In this document: in pieces, positions 17,821 through 25,726 of the stretch
How the letters are laid out: the number at the start of each line of letters is the position of its first letter
Numbering within the stretch: the first letter of the stretch is position 1
DNA from: Soonwooa sp.
GTDB lineage: Bacteria > Bacteroidota > Bacteroidia > Flavobacteriales > Weeksellaceae
Direction: 5' to 3'
DNA length: 64,000 nt
NCBI RefSeq assembly: GCF_030151385.1
Contig: NZ_JASLDS010000016.1
Coordinates: 1 to 64,000 of the forward strand
Program-made: the position numbers and the translations under genes
Notes under the pieces: model-generated
The model's database searches: none
What the model was told of the DNA's origin: nothing
Seen by the model: the letters and a program-made list of their open reading frames with translations, nothing else

Positions 17821-18900
17821 TTAAATTTTATCTGCTGGAAAACGGTAGATTACGCAATTAATATTCATCCCAGCACCAACTGAAGTGAAAATAATATTGC
17901 TACCTGGTTTGAAGCTTTGACCTTCCATTTTACCTTTTCTAATCAAATCAAACATTGTCGGAACTGTTGCCACAGAAGAGTTTCCGAACTTCTGAATTGT
18001 CATCGGCGAAATCGCATGATCATAATCTTTAATCCCATAAAGCTTGAACAATCTCGAAATCATCGCATAATCCATTTTTGCATTAGCTTGATGAATCAAA
18101 ACTTTATCAATATCCGAAATATCCAAATTAGCTTTTTCGATGGTTGCTTTAATAGCGTCAGGAACGTTTTTCAAAGCATATTCGTAGATTTTACGGCCAC
18201 GCATTCTGATGTATAAGCGAGATTCTGGATCGTCTAAATTTAATGAAGGACCATTTTCTAGATAACATAGTTCTTCACCATTATCACAAATTGTGGAATC
18301 AGCAATTATCCCAACATTTTCTTCATCCGTAGTTGTTACTACGACTGCACCAGCGCCATCTGCAAAGATTAATTTGTTTCTGTCAAACTTATCGGTAACG
18401 CGACTCAAAGTTTCGCCACCCACAACAAGTATATTTTTTGCACGACCAGATTTTAACAAAACATCAGCTAAAATAAGCGCCTCTACCCAACCTGGACAAC
18501 CGAAAATCATATCATAATTAATACATTTTCTGTTTTTGATGCCCAATTTATTTTTCAATCTAGCAGCTAATGAAGGCATAAAATTCGGTATTCCTCTTTC
18601 ATCAACTTCACCAAAATTAGTTGCATAGATAATATAATCAATTTCTTCTTTATCAATACCAGCATCATCTATCGCTTGCGTAGCAGCACGAAATCCTAGA
18701 TCCGAATTATATTCTCCTGCACTGATGTAACGTCTCTCTTCAATTTCTGTAATATCAACAAACTTTTGAATGATTTCGTCATTTGGTTTATCAATTTTTT
18801 CGTTGTTTTCATCAAAAAAAACTGAGTCCATGAAGTGAGAACCGGTAATAACATTCTCTGGTATATAACATCCAGAGCCAATAATAACTGTATTTGGCAT
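17821..18900 (-). CDS. 3-oxoacyl-ACP synthase III-like (KAS III) condensing enzyme
   Basis: 360 residues from the ATG at 18900; an upstream in-frame TTG (18948) would add 16 unlikely residues. The thiolase-fold catalytic triad is present: Cys135 in FGCPGW, His270 in IHQANAKMD and Asn307 in FGNSSVAT. It is longer than housekeeping FabH and carries ENGPSLNLDDPESRLYIRMRG before the His loop. It also has CPGW where FabH has CSGF, so it may prime with an unusual acyl-CoA or serve a specialised lipid or pigment pathway; that is inference. Single gene with its own terminator. Confidence 0.85.
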   Translation of the reverse strand: MPNTVIIGSGCYIPENVITGSHFMDSVFFDENNEKIDKPNDEIIQKFVDITEIEERRYISAGEYNSDLGFRAATQAIDDAGIDKEEIDYIIYATNFGEVDERGIPNFMPSLAARLKNKLGIKNRKCINYDMIFGCPGWVEALILADVLLKSGRAKNILVVGGETLSRVTDKFDRNKLIFADGAGAVVVTTTDEENVGIIADSTICDNGEELCYLENGPSLNLDDPESRLYIRMRGRKIYEYALKNVPDAIKATIEKANLDISDIDKVLIHQANAKMDYAMISRLFKLYGIKDYDHAISPMTIQKFGNSSVATVPTMFDLIRKGKMEGQSFKPGSNIIFTSVGAGMNINCVIYRFPADKI

Positions 18901-19104
18901 TGAAGATTTTTGAAAAATTAAAGAAACAAAATTACGTATTTTTTTCAATTTTAAAAGATGATTTCACAGAAATGCTATGCACATCCATTCGACAGTCAAA
19001 ATCTGCATCAAGAAAGCGAAATTTATCATCTATTTTTCTTACAAATTATTACTAAATTTGCACATTGTCTTTTTGAGAACTAATCAACAGGATTAAAATT
19101 AATA

Positions 19105-19680
19105 ATGTTAAAAAATAACCCATCGCTAAAGGGATTTTTGTTTGCTTTATTGGCAGCAATTATGGCTTTTGCAATCTATTTTATATTCTTGGCAAAACCA
19201 AATTATTATTTGGTGGACAATCCAACACCCGAGACTTATTACTTTAGTATCAACAATGGCGATCAAAAAATATTGTCATCTGGTCAATATTTAAAAGTTG
19301 ATCTTAATAAAGGCGAAAAAAATAACATCAAAGTTTTTGACCAAAACAAAAAGATGTTGTACGATTCTGCTTTTCAAGTTCAGAATCAAAGGGGATTAAT
19401 CAATATTACGCATAAAGATTATTACATTTTCAAACAATTTTATGGCTATTTCCAAGACAAAGATTCTTTGATCCTTGCGCAAGGAAGCACGATGATTGAT
19501 GGCAAACCTTTCCTTGGTAACATCAAAAAAACTAACAAACTATACAACGAAGATTTCTATTTTAATATTGATGAAGATTATAACAAAGTCATCAAAAATA
19601 TCGACAAGGTAGAAAGCCGCACCAAAATCTTTAGAAAACAAGATTTTATTAATTATTACAAAGAAAACTATAAGTTTTAA
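19105..19680 (+). CDS. Single-pass membrane protein of unknown function
   Basis: 191 residues. One N-terminal membrane helix (residues 10-28, FLFALLAAIMAFAIYFIFLA), then a periplasmic domain rich in Tyr, Lys and Asn with no motif I recognise (YLVDNPTPETYYFSINNG, KVFDQNKKMLYDS, DKVESRTKIF). A good -7 box TAAATTTG is at 19053-19060. It precedes ubiE by 32 bp in the same direction, so it is likely in an operon with ubiE and porT. Nothing indicates its function. Confidence 0.75.
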   Translation: MLKNNPSLKGFLFALLAAIMAFAIYFIFLAKPNYYLVDNPTPETYYFSINNGDQKILSSGQYLKVDLNKGEKNNIKVFDQNKKMLYDSAFQVQNQRGLINITHKDYYIFKQFYGYFQDKDSLILAQGSTMIDGKPFLGNIKKTNKLYNEDFYFNIDEDYNKVIKNIDKVESRTKIFRKQDFINYYKENYKF

Positions 19681-19712
19681 TCAATTTTTACGTTTAATTA
19701 TATATTTTAATT

Positions 19713-20438
19713 TTGGATCATAATAAAGTAACACCATATAACAGCGATAACAGCAAAAAAAGTCAAGTCGAAGACATGTTCGACAATATTGCACCAAAAT
19801 ATGATCTTCTTAATCATGTTTTGTCAATGAAGATTGATGTGCTTTGGCGAAATACTTTGGTTAAATGGTTAAATAAAGACCAACCAAAAAGTGTTTTGGA
19901 TGTTGCAACAGGAACAGGAGATCTTGCAATTGCAGTGCAAAAAGGTACGCAATCCCAAGTAACAGGGCTCGATCTTTCTCAACAAATGTTGAATGTTGGT
20001 ATCGAAAAGGTTAAAAAACAAAACCTATCGGATAAGATTACAATGATAAAAGGTGATGCAGAACATTTACCTTTTGAAGACAATCATTTTGACGCTGTAA
20101 CAGTAGCTTTTGGTGTTCGTAATTTTGAAAATCTTGAAAAAGGTTTAACAGAATTAAAAAGAGTTGTGAAAAATAACAAAAGTGTTTATATATTAGAGTT
20201 CTCAAAAGTTGAAGGATTTATGGGTCCATTTTATATGTTTTATTTTAAAAACATTTTACCTGCAATTGGCAAGTTGGTGTCCAAAGATAATAGAGCTTAC
20301 ACTTATCTTCCAGACTCTGTAAATGCTTTTCCTTTTGGAGAAAAAATGAAAAATATATTATTGCAAACAGGTTTTACAAAAGTAGAATACAAAAAGTTAA
20401 GCCTAGGAATTGCAACTATTTATAAAGCCACAAAATAG
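19713..20438 (+). CDS. ubiE: Demethylmenaquinone methyltransferase
   Basis: A 241-residue class I SAM methyltransferase (MenG/UbiE) that makes the last step of menaquinone synthesis. Motif I VLDVATGTGDLAI is at residues 69-81, and the family signatures are DNIAPKYDLLNHVLSM near the start and FGVRNF and LKRVVKNN later. The start is TTG at 19713: the family begins with a K-V-T-P-Y-N stretch as here, and no ATG is available upstream of the conserved DMFDNIAPKYD. It is followed 4 bp later by porT, an arrangement common in flavobacteria. Confidence 0.9.
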   Translation: MDHNKVTPYNSDNSKKSQVEDMFDNIAPKYDLLNHVLSMKIDVLWRNTLVKWLNKDQPKSVLDVATGTGDLAIAVQKGTQSQVTGLDLSQQMLNVGIEKVKKQNLSDKITMIKGDAEHLPFEDNHFDAVTVAFGVRNFENLEKGLTELKRVVKNNKSVYILEFSKVEGFMGPFYMFYFKNILPAIGKLVSKDNRAYTYLPDSVNAFPFGEKMKNILLQTGFTKVEYKKLSLGIATIYKATK

Positions 20439-20442
20439 TAAG

Positions 20443-21237
20443 ATGATAAAACTGAAACTAAAACATCTTGTAGCGTTAGGACTTCTGGCAAGCTTCACAG
20501 CTAATGCGCAGTTAACGGACATTTTCAGAAAAAGCGATAAAATTGACAATCTTGAGGATTTTGATACACAAAAATTCAGTTGGGGATTTTATCTTGCGGC
20601 CAATAATTTTGACTCCAAACTTGTTTTGGATCCTCATTATGGGATGAATGGTCAGCAAAATCTTATCACTTCAAAACCAGGTTTTAGTTTTGGTGCAGGA
20701 CTTATTGGTAAAATGCGTCTTAACGATTATCTTGATCTTCGCGTTGAACCAGGATTGCACTTTACTGAAAGAGAATATACTTTTAATACGCAGTCGAATG
20801 ATCAATATGCTGGCGGAACATCACAATTTCCGGCATTTGATACCCACCCCCTTACAGACATTGAAAAAGTAAAAAATGTGAAGTCAACTTATCTTGATGT
20901 TCCGATTTTGTTAGAAGTGCATGGTGACAGATGGTACAATACAAGACCTTACGCCGCTGCGGGTGTCAATTATTTGATGAATTTACAATCAAACGAAAAA
21001 AGTGTGGAAGATAACTCGAATAACATTTTTCGTTCGACCACACATAATTTTGGATGGACAGCAGAATTGGGAATACAACTTTACTTTAGCAGATTTAAGC
21101 TTACACCTGCAATCCGTGGAACTTTCTTTATGAATAACGAAATTGTAGCAGATAACCCAGAAACTGCACCTTATTGGGCTGCTGGTATTTCGACAATGCA
21201 AACACATGCTTTCATGTTCGTTCTTAAATTTGAATAA
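20443..21237 (+). CDS. porT: PorT-like protein of type IX secretion
   Basis: 264 residues from the ATG at 20443 (the longer frame opens inside ubiE and is not used). Signal peptide ending TANAQ, then an eight-stranded-type outer-membrane barrel (porin family/PorT): GFSFGAGLIGKMRLNDYLDLRVEPGLHF, STYLDVPILLEVHGDRW and HAFMFVLKFE at the end. The position directly after ubiE, and the barrel sequence, fit PorT/SprT, which is needed for T9SS export and gliding-type secretion. A T9SS cargo protein (47.2 kb) shows the system is in use. PorT is preferred over a generic porin because of this synteny. Confidence 0.8.
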   Translation: MIKLKLKHLVALGLLASFTANAQLTDIFRKSDKIDNLEDFDTQKFSWGFYLAANNFDSKLVLDPHYGMNGQQNLITSKPGFSFGAGLIGKMRLNDYLDLRVEPGLHFTEREYTFNTQSNDQYAGGTSQFPAFDTHPLTDIEKVKNVKSTYLDVPILLEVHGDRWYNTRPYAAAGVNYLMNLQSNEKSVEDNSNNIFRSTTHNFGWTAELGIQLYFSRFKLTPAIRGTFFMNNEIVADNPETAPYWAAGISTMQTHAFMFVLKFE

Positions 21238-21255
21238 TAATTTTTACAAATAATA

Positions 21256-21285
21256 TTGTTTTATTAAAAAACATTTATACATTTG
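21256..21285 (+). promoter_or_regulatory. Promoter of the trp operon
   Basis: TTG at 21256-21258, a 19-nt spacer, then TACATTTG at 21278-21285. This is an exact match to the flavobacterial TTG-N17-19-TAnnTTTG consensus. The -7 box ends only 4 nt before the trpL ATG, so the transcript probably begins at or next to that ATG. Confidence 0.8.
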
Positions 21286-21289
21286 CCTC

Positions 21290-21349
21290 ATGAATTTATC
21301 ATTAAACAAAAACTGGTGGTGGTCTTCAAAATCTTGGTCAAGGTCTTGA
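21290..21349 (+). CDS. trpL: Trp operon leader peptide
   Basis: A 19-codon ORF, MNLSLNKNWWWSSKSWSRS, between the trp promoter and trpE. Three consecutive Trp codons (21314-21322) and a fourth at 21335-21337 make it a sensor of charged tRNA-Trp. The last Trp codon and the stop overlap the segment that can pair with the terminator arm (see the attenuator entry). It is too short for ordinary gene finders. There is practically no 5' UTR, so it may be translated as a leaderless ORF. Confidence 0.9.
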   Translation: MNLSLNKNWWWSSKSWSRS

Positions 21350-21428
21350 AGCCATTCGGCTTTTTGTATAGTGTAGAAATAAAATATTAAATCACAAAGA
21401 CTTTGACGAATCCGTTAAAGTCTTTTTT
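21314..21428 (+). promoter_or_regulatory. Trp attenuator (antiterminator/terminator switch)
   Basis: Terminator: 21396-21408 pairs with 21413-21425 (13 bp including one wobble, 4-nt loop) and runs into TTTTTT. Antiterminator: 21334-21345 (TTGGTCAAGGTC, inside the end of trpL) can pair with 21399-21410 (GACTTTGACGAA) through 11 of 12 positions counting one G-U. A competing upstream hairpin joins CTTCAA (21324-21329) to TTGAAG. A ribosome stalled at the WWW codons leaves 21334-21345 free and favours readthrough. A ribosome reaching the stop covers it and favours termination. Positions were read from the sequence; no folding was computed. Confidence 0.82.
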
Positions 21429-21469
21429 GTGGGATTTTGCGGCTTGGTCAAAACAAAAACAATCATAAG

Positions 21470-22891
21470 ATGAACATCAAACGCAATATCCAAATCAAAA
21501 CAGCTGTTAAATCTCAATTAGCTGATCTCTTCACACCAATCGGAATTTACCTTAGACTTCGCGATCAGTTCCGTGATACAATTCTATTAGAAAGTGCTGG
21601 AAATCAAAACGATGACAAAAACTATTCTTTCATTTGTATTAATGCAATCGCCGGCATCGAAATCCGAAATCACAACGAAGCAGAACTAAAATTTCCTTTA
21701 GAAAATCCTTTTAAAGTCCAATTAGAGAATCAAAAACTAACCGAGATTCTTCAAGACTTTTCCAAAAGTTTCATTTGCGAAAAATCAAGTTTAGAAATTG
21801 GAAAACAAGCTCAAGGACTTTTTGGATATACAAGTTATGATGCCATTCCTTTCTTTGAGAATATTAAATTTAAAGAAAAAGGCGACGAAACCAAAATCCC
21901 ACTTCTTCGTTACAGATTATATCAATATGTTATTGCAATCAACCATCACAACGACGAAATGTACATCATCGAAAACAAAATCGATGCTCTAAAATCCGAA
22001 ATTTCTTTGGTCGAAAACATTATCAATCAAAAAAATGCACCAATTTTTCCTTTCGAAAAAATCGGAGAAGAAACTTCCAATCTAACTGATCAAGACTATT
22101 TAGATTTGGTGGAGCTTGCTAAAAAACATTGTTTCCGTGGAGACGTTTTCCAATTGGTTTTAAGCAGAAGATTCGAACAACAATTCCGTGGTGACGAATT
22201 CAATGTTTACCGTGCTTTGCGAAATATAAATCCGTCGCCTTATTTGTTTTTCTTCGATTATGGCGATTACAAATTAATGGGATCCAGTCCCGAAAGTCAA
22301 TTGATTATCAAAGATGGAAAAGCCATAATTCATCCTATTGCAGGAACTTTCAAACGAACAGGAAATATAGAAATCGATTTACAATCAGCTGAAGAACTCA
22401 AAAAAGACCCGAAAGAAAATGCAGAGCATACCATGTTGGTCGATTTAGCACGCAATGATTTGAGTATTCATGGGAAAAATACGATGGTTTCAAAACTCAA
22501 AGAAATCCATTTTTTCTCACATGTCATCCACATGGTTTCGGAAGTTATCGCAGATGTTTCAGAGAATCAAAATCCATACGAAATGATTGCAACAACCTTT
22601 CCACAAGGCACTTTGAGTGGTGCGCCAAAATATCGCGCTATGCAATTAATTGACGACTACGAAAAGACCTCACGAAGTTTTTATGCTGGTTGCATTGGAT
22701 TTGTTGGCTTCGACGGCAGTTGTAATCAAGCGATTATGATTCGAACCTTTTTGAGCAAGGACAATCGTTTGTATTACCAAGCTGGCGCAGGTTTGGTGGC
22801 AAAATCGATTCCAGAAAATGAACTCCAAGAAGTCAATAATAAACTCGGAGCGCTCAAAAAAGCAATTTCAAAAGCCGAAAAAATGCATTAA
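21470..22891 (+). CDS. trpE: Anthranilate synthase component I
   Basis: 473 residues from the ATG at 21470 (an upstream TTG frame beginning at 21437 would overlap the leader region). Converts chorismate to anthranilate with TrpG. Visible: the Trp-binding feedback motif LLES (about 43-46), chorismate-binding FQLVLSRRFEQQF, GSSPESQL, HPIAGTFKRTG, the ENAEHTMLVDLARNDL segment and GAPKYRAMQLID. The LLES motif suggests retained feedback inhibition by tryptophan, so the operon has both enzyme-level and attenuator-level control. A 203-bp gap with two kinds of repeat separates it from trpG. Confidence 0.95.
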   Translation: MNIKRNIQIKTAVKSQLADLFTPIGIYLRLRDQFRDTILLESAGNQNDDKNYSFICINAIAGIEIRNHNEAELKFPLENPFKVQLENQKLTEILQDFSKSFICEKSSLEIGKQAQGLFGYTSYDAIPFFENIKFKEKGDETKIPLLRYRLYQYVIAINHHNDEMYIIENKIDALKSEISLVENIINQKNAPIFPFEKIGEETSNLTDQDYLDLVELAKKHCFRGDVFQLVLSRRFEQQFRGDEFNVYRALRNINPSPYLFFFDYGDYKLMGSSPESQLIIKDGKAIIHPIAGTFKRTGNIEIDLQSAEELKKDPKENAEHTMLVDLARNDLSIHGKNTMVSKLKEIHFFSHVIHMVSEVIADVSENQNPYEMIATTFPQGTLSGAPKYRAMQLIDDYEKTSRSFYAGCIGFVGFDGSCNQAIMIRTFLSKDNRLYYQAGAGLVAKSIPENELQEVNNKLGALKKAISKAEKMH

Positions 22892-22896
22892 TTTTT

Positions 22897-22980
22897 GGGC
22901 AGCATTTCCGCCTTCCGCTCCCACTCTTTTTACCAAAGCTTTTGCCTTAAAAAAAAGGAGTTCCGCTCAAGTCGGGCTGC
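22897..22980. repeat. Intergenic repeat, copy 1 (CCCAC / GGAGTTCC type)
   Basis: Begins GGGCAGC and ends GGGCTGC, with TTCCGCTCCCAC, a T-run, CAAAGCTTTTGCC, an A-run and GGAGTTCCGCTC in order. The T-run, AAAGCTTT and A-run form a symmetric core. The same succession, diverged, recurs at 24740-24845 between trpD and trpC, so it is a dispersed element and not part of the genes. Function unknown. Confidence 0.65.
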
Positions 22981-23015
22981 AATTAATGAATAATAAATTA
23001 TCAAAAAACCAAGGA

Positions 23016-23059
23016 GTCCCAAAGGGACGACTTAACAAAGAATAGGATAAAATCCTATT
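23016..23059 (+). repeat. REP-like double palindrome, copy A
   Basis: Hairpin 1 GTCCC-aaa-GGGAC (23016-23028), linker GACTTAACAAAG, hairpin 2 AATAGGAT-aaa-ATCCTATT (23041-23059). Same architecture as copies at 26959, 27513 and 27646, with base changes compensated within stems. It lies between trpE and trpG, 4 kb from the RAYT transposase gene. Confidence 0.85.
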
Positions 23060-23094
23060 TGAAATAATTGATTTGAAAATTCAAAAATAAAAAC

Positions 23095-23664
23095 ATGAAA
23101 AACCAAATTCTCGTCTTCGACAACTACGACAGTTTTACATACAACCTTGTGCAGATGATAGAACAAATCACAGGTCACGAGATAGACGTTTTCAGAAACG
23201 ATGAAATTCCATTAGAAAACATTGCCCAATATGACAAAATTATTTTGTCGCCTGGTCCGGGAATTCCATCAGAAGCAGGAATACTTTTAGAAGTCATCAA
23301 AACTTATGCGCCAACCAAATCCATTTTTGGAGTTTGTCTTGGTCAACAAGCAATTGCCGAAGCTTTTGGAGGAAGTTTAATCAACCTTTCCGAGATTTAT
23401 CATGGCGTTGCTACAACAGCAAAACAAACTAAAGAACATTCGCTTTTCAAGAATTTACCAGAAAATTTAGAAGTCGGACGTTATCATTCTTGGGCGGTTA
23501 ATCCACAAGGCTTTCCCGAAGAATTAGAAATAACATCAGTCGATGATAAAGGCATGATTATGAGCTTAAAACACAAAACGTATGACGTTCACGCTGTGCA
23601 ATATCATCCCGAAAGTATTTTAACACCGCAAGGAAAACAAATTTTAGAAAACTTTTTAAAATAG
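23095..23664 (+). CDS. trpG: Anthranilate synthase component II (glutamine amidotransferase)
   Basis: A 189-residue class I amidotransferase delivering ammonia to TrpE. FDNYDSFTYNLVQ at the N-terminus, the oxyanion segment LSPGPGIPSEAG, the nucleophile Cys81 in GVCLGQQAIAEAFGG, and the His-Glu pair in QYHPESIL complete the triad. It is a monofunctional TrpG, not fused to TrpD as in enterobacteria. A similar PabA role for folate cannot be excluded, since many bacteria share one subunit. An 80-bp gap containing a GTTTTTAGC/GCTAAAAAC inverted repeat separates it from trpD. Confidence 0.95.
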   Translation: MKNQILVFDNYDSFTYNLVQMIEQITGHEIDVFRNDEIPLENIAQYDKIILSPGPGIPSEAGILLEVIKTYAPTKSIFGVCLGQQAIAEAFGGSLINLSEIYHGVATTAKQTKEHSLFKNLPENLEVGRYHSWAVNPQGFPEELEITSVDDKGMIMSLKHKTYDVHAVQYHPESILTPQGKQILENFLK

Positions 23665-23744
23665 TTTTTGGTACTAAGTATTTAGTTTTTAGCAATAATT
23701 AATTCTAAAAACCATAAACAAAACGCTAAAAACCACCACAGATT

Positions 23745-24728
23745 ATGAAACAAATTTTAGAATATCTTTTCAATCATCAGACGCTCTCAAAATCCGAAGC
23801 CAAAGCTATTTTAACAGAAATTTCGATGAACAAATTCAATGATAGCGAAGTCACAGCATTCATCACGGTTTTCATGATGCGCAGCATTACTTTGGACGAG
23901 TTTGATGGATTTCGTGAGGCTTTATTGCAACTGTGTACGAAAGTTGACCTTGGCACGGACGATGTAGTCGATATCGTTGGGACAGGAGGCGACGGAAAAG
24001 ACACGTTCAACATATCTACTTTGGCGAGTTTTGTGGTTGCTGGCGCAGGTCAAAAAGTAGCAAAACATGGCAATTATGCAGCATCTTCGGTAAGCGGCTC
24101 GTCAAATGTTTTAGAAGAATTGGGTTATAAATTCAAGTCAAATGATGCAGATTTACAGCAAGATTTAGAAAAAGCCAACATTTGTTTTTTGCATGCGCCT
24201 TTGTTTCATCCTGCATTAAAAACTGTGGCGCCGCTTCGTAAACAATTGGGTTTGAAGACATTTTTCAACTTGATGGGACCTTTAGTGAATCCTGCGCAGC
24301 CAAAATACTCGATAATTGGTGTTGCAAACTTAGAAATCGCACGCATTTATCAATATTTACTTCAAAAAGAAAATAAAAACTTCATGTTGGTTAATGCCCT
24401 GGATGGCTATGATGAAATTTCGTTAACAGCTGATTCCAAAGTATTTACACAACAAGGTGAAAAGATATTTTCGGCGCAAGATTTAGGTTTTAACAATCTA
24501 AAACCAAGAGATATTTTCGGTGGAAAAACCAAAGCTGAGGCAGCTAAAATCTTCATGTCAGTTTTACAAGGCGATGCGACGGAAGCTCAAAATAAAGTCG
24601 TGTGCGTTAATGCTGCAATGGCTTTACTAAACACAGAAAAATATGGTAATTACGAAGATTGCTTGGCCTTAGCAAGCGAAAGTTTAACATCAAAAAAAGC
24701 ACTTAAAGCCTTTCAAAATTTACTTTAA
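23745..24728 (+). CDS. trpD: Anthranilate phosphoribosyltransferase
   Basis: 327 residues. Transfers phosphoribose from PRPP to anthranilate. The PRPP/metal signature is VDIVGTGGDGKDTFNISTLASFVVAGAG (about 78-105), followed by KHGNYAASSVSGSSNVLEELG, FLHAPLFHPALKTVAPLRKQLG and FNLMGPLVNPA, all in family order. Length is normal. In the trp operon after trpG. Confidence 0.95.
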   Translation: MKQILEYLFNHQTLSKSEAKAILTEISMNKFNDSEVTAFITVFMMRSITLDEFDGFREALLQLCTKVDLGTDDVVDIVGTGGDGKDTFNISTLASFVVAGAGQKVAKHGNYAASSVSGSSNVLEELGYKFKSNDADLQQDLEKANICFLHAPLFHPALKTVAPLRKQLGLKTFFNLMGPLVNPAQPKYSIIGVANLEIARIYQYLLQKENKNFMLVNALDGYDEISLTADSKVFTQQGEKIFSAQDLGFNNLKPRDIFGGKTKAEAAKIFMSVLQGDATEAQNKVVCVNAAMALLNTEKYGNYEDCLALASESLTSKKALKAFQNLL

Positions 24729-24739
24729 TATTTGTGCGT

Positions 24740-24845
24740 CTTTTCCGCCGAAGTTTATACTGCGGAAAGTCGAAGTATTCCCACTTTTTTTGTAAAAGCT
24801 TTTTGCCAAACAAAAAAAAAGGAGTTCCAATCAAATCGAGGAACA
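24740..24845. repeat. Intergenic repeat, copy 2
   Basis: Diverged partner of 22897-22980: a TTCCGC/GCGGAA hairpin (24744-24766), then ATTCCCAC, a T-run, AAAAGCTTTTTGCC, an A-run and GGAGTTCC. It fills the trpD-trpC gap. The copy-1 order CCCAC, T-run, AAAGCTTT, A-run, GGAGTTCC is kept. Confidence 0.6.
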
Positions 24846-24929
24846 AGATTCATCGATTCAAATAACAAACTGAAGAAATGAGATAAGTAGGGACACAGAT
24901 TCTAAAACAATAGAAAATTAAGTAACAGA

Positions 24930-25709
24930 ATGACAATTTTAGACAAAATCATACAACGCAAAAAGCAAGAACTTGAAGTTTCAAAAACGAAAGTCAGCCT
25001 GCAACAATTAAAAGACTCCGAGTTTTTTAACAGAGAAACTTTTTCACTAAAAGACACGTTAAAAAGCAAATCAGGTATTATTGCAGAGTTCAAAAGACAA
25101 TCCCCAAGCAAAGGCTTTATTAACAACCAATTTTCGTCTTTGGAAGTTGTTACAGCTTACGAAAAATTTGGAGCAAGTGCAGTTTCTATTTTGACAGATT
25201 CGGATTTTTTTGGAGGAAATTTTGAAGATATTATTTCTGTTCGAAATCACATTAACATCCCAATTTTGCGTAAAGATTTTATGCTAGATGAGTATCAGTT
25301 TTACGAAGCAAAAGCAATTGGCGCTGATATTATTTTATTGATTGCTGCTTGTCTTTCTCCTGCTCAAGTTTCAGAATTTACAGATTTAGCGCACCAACTT
25401 AATCTTGAAGTTTTACTAGAAATTCATTCAGAAGAAGAGTTAAAACATATTGATAAAAATGTTGATTTTATTGGCATCAACAACCGAAATCTCAAAGATT
25501 TTAAGGTCGATTTACAACATTCAGTTATGCTTAAAAATCAACTTCCTAAAGATATTTTATCCATTGCTGAAAGCGGAATTTACGATGAGGAAGACTTCAT
25601 TTTTTTAAAAGAGAAAGGATTTGATGGATTTTTGATGGGCGAATATTTTATGAAATCTGAAAATCCAAGAAACAAATTCGAAGAATTTGTAACTAATGTA
25701 TCAAAATAG
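24930..25709 (+). CDS. trpC: Indole-3-glycerol phosphate synthase
   Basis: 259-residue TIM barrel that closes the indole ring. Starts TILDKIIQRKKQELE. Motifs include GIIAEFKRQSPSKGFIN (substrate phosphate and catalytic Lys), SILTDSDFFGGNFEDI, ILRKDFMLDEYQFYEAKAIGADIILLI, EVLLEIHSEEEL, FIGINNRNLKDFKVD and AESGIYDEEDF, the complete set. Monofunctional, not fused to TrpF. It is 17 bp from trpF. Confidence 0.95.
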   Translation: MTILDKIIQRKKQELEVSKTKVSLQQLKDSEFFNRETFSLKDTLKSKSGIIAEFKRQSPSKGFINNQFSSLEVVTAYEKFGASAVSILTDSDFFGGNFEDIISVRNHINIPILRKDFMLDEYQFYEAKAIGADIILLIAACLSPAQVSEFTDLAHQLNLEVLLEIHSEEELKHIDKNVDFIGINNRNLKDFKVDLQHSVMLKNQLPKDILSIAESGIYDEEDFIFLKEKGFDGFLMGEYFMKSENPRNKFEEFVTNVSK

Positions 25710-25726
25710 AAATTTACCATTCGAAA

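Noticed and set aside
23684..23732. GTTTTTAGC/GCTAAAAAC inverted repeat before trpD as a terminator
   Set aside because: The loop is over 30 nt and no T run follows. More likely another AT-rich repeat than a terminator.
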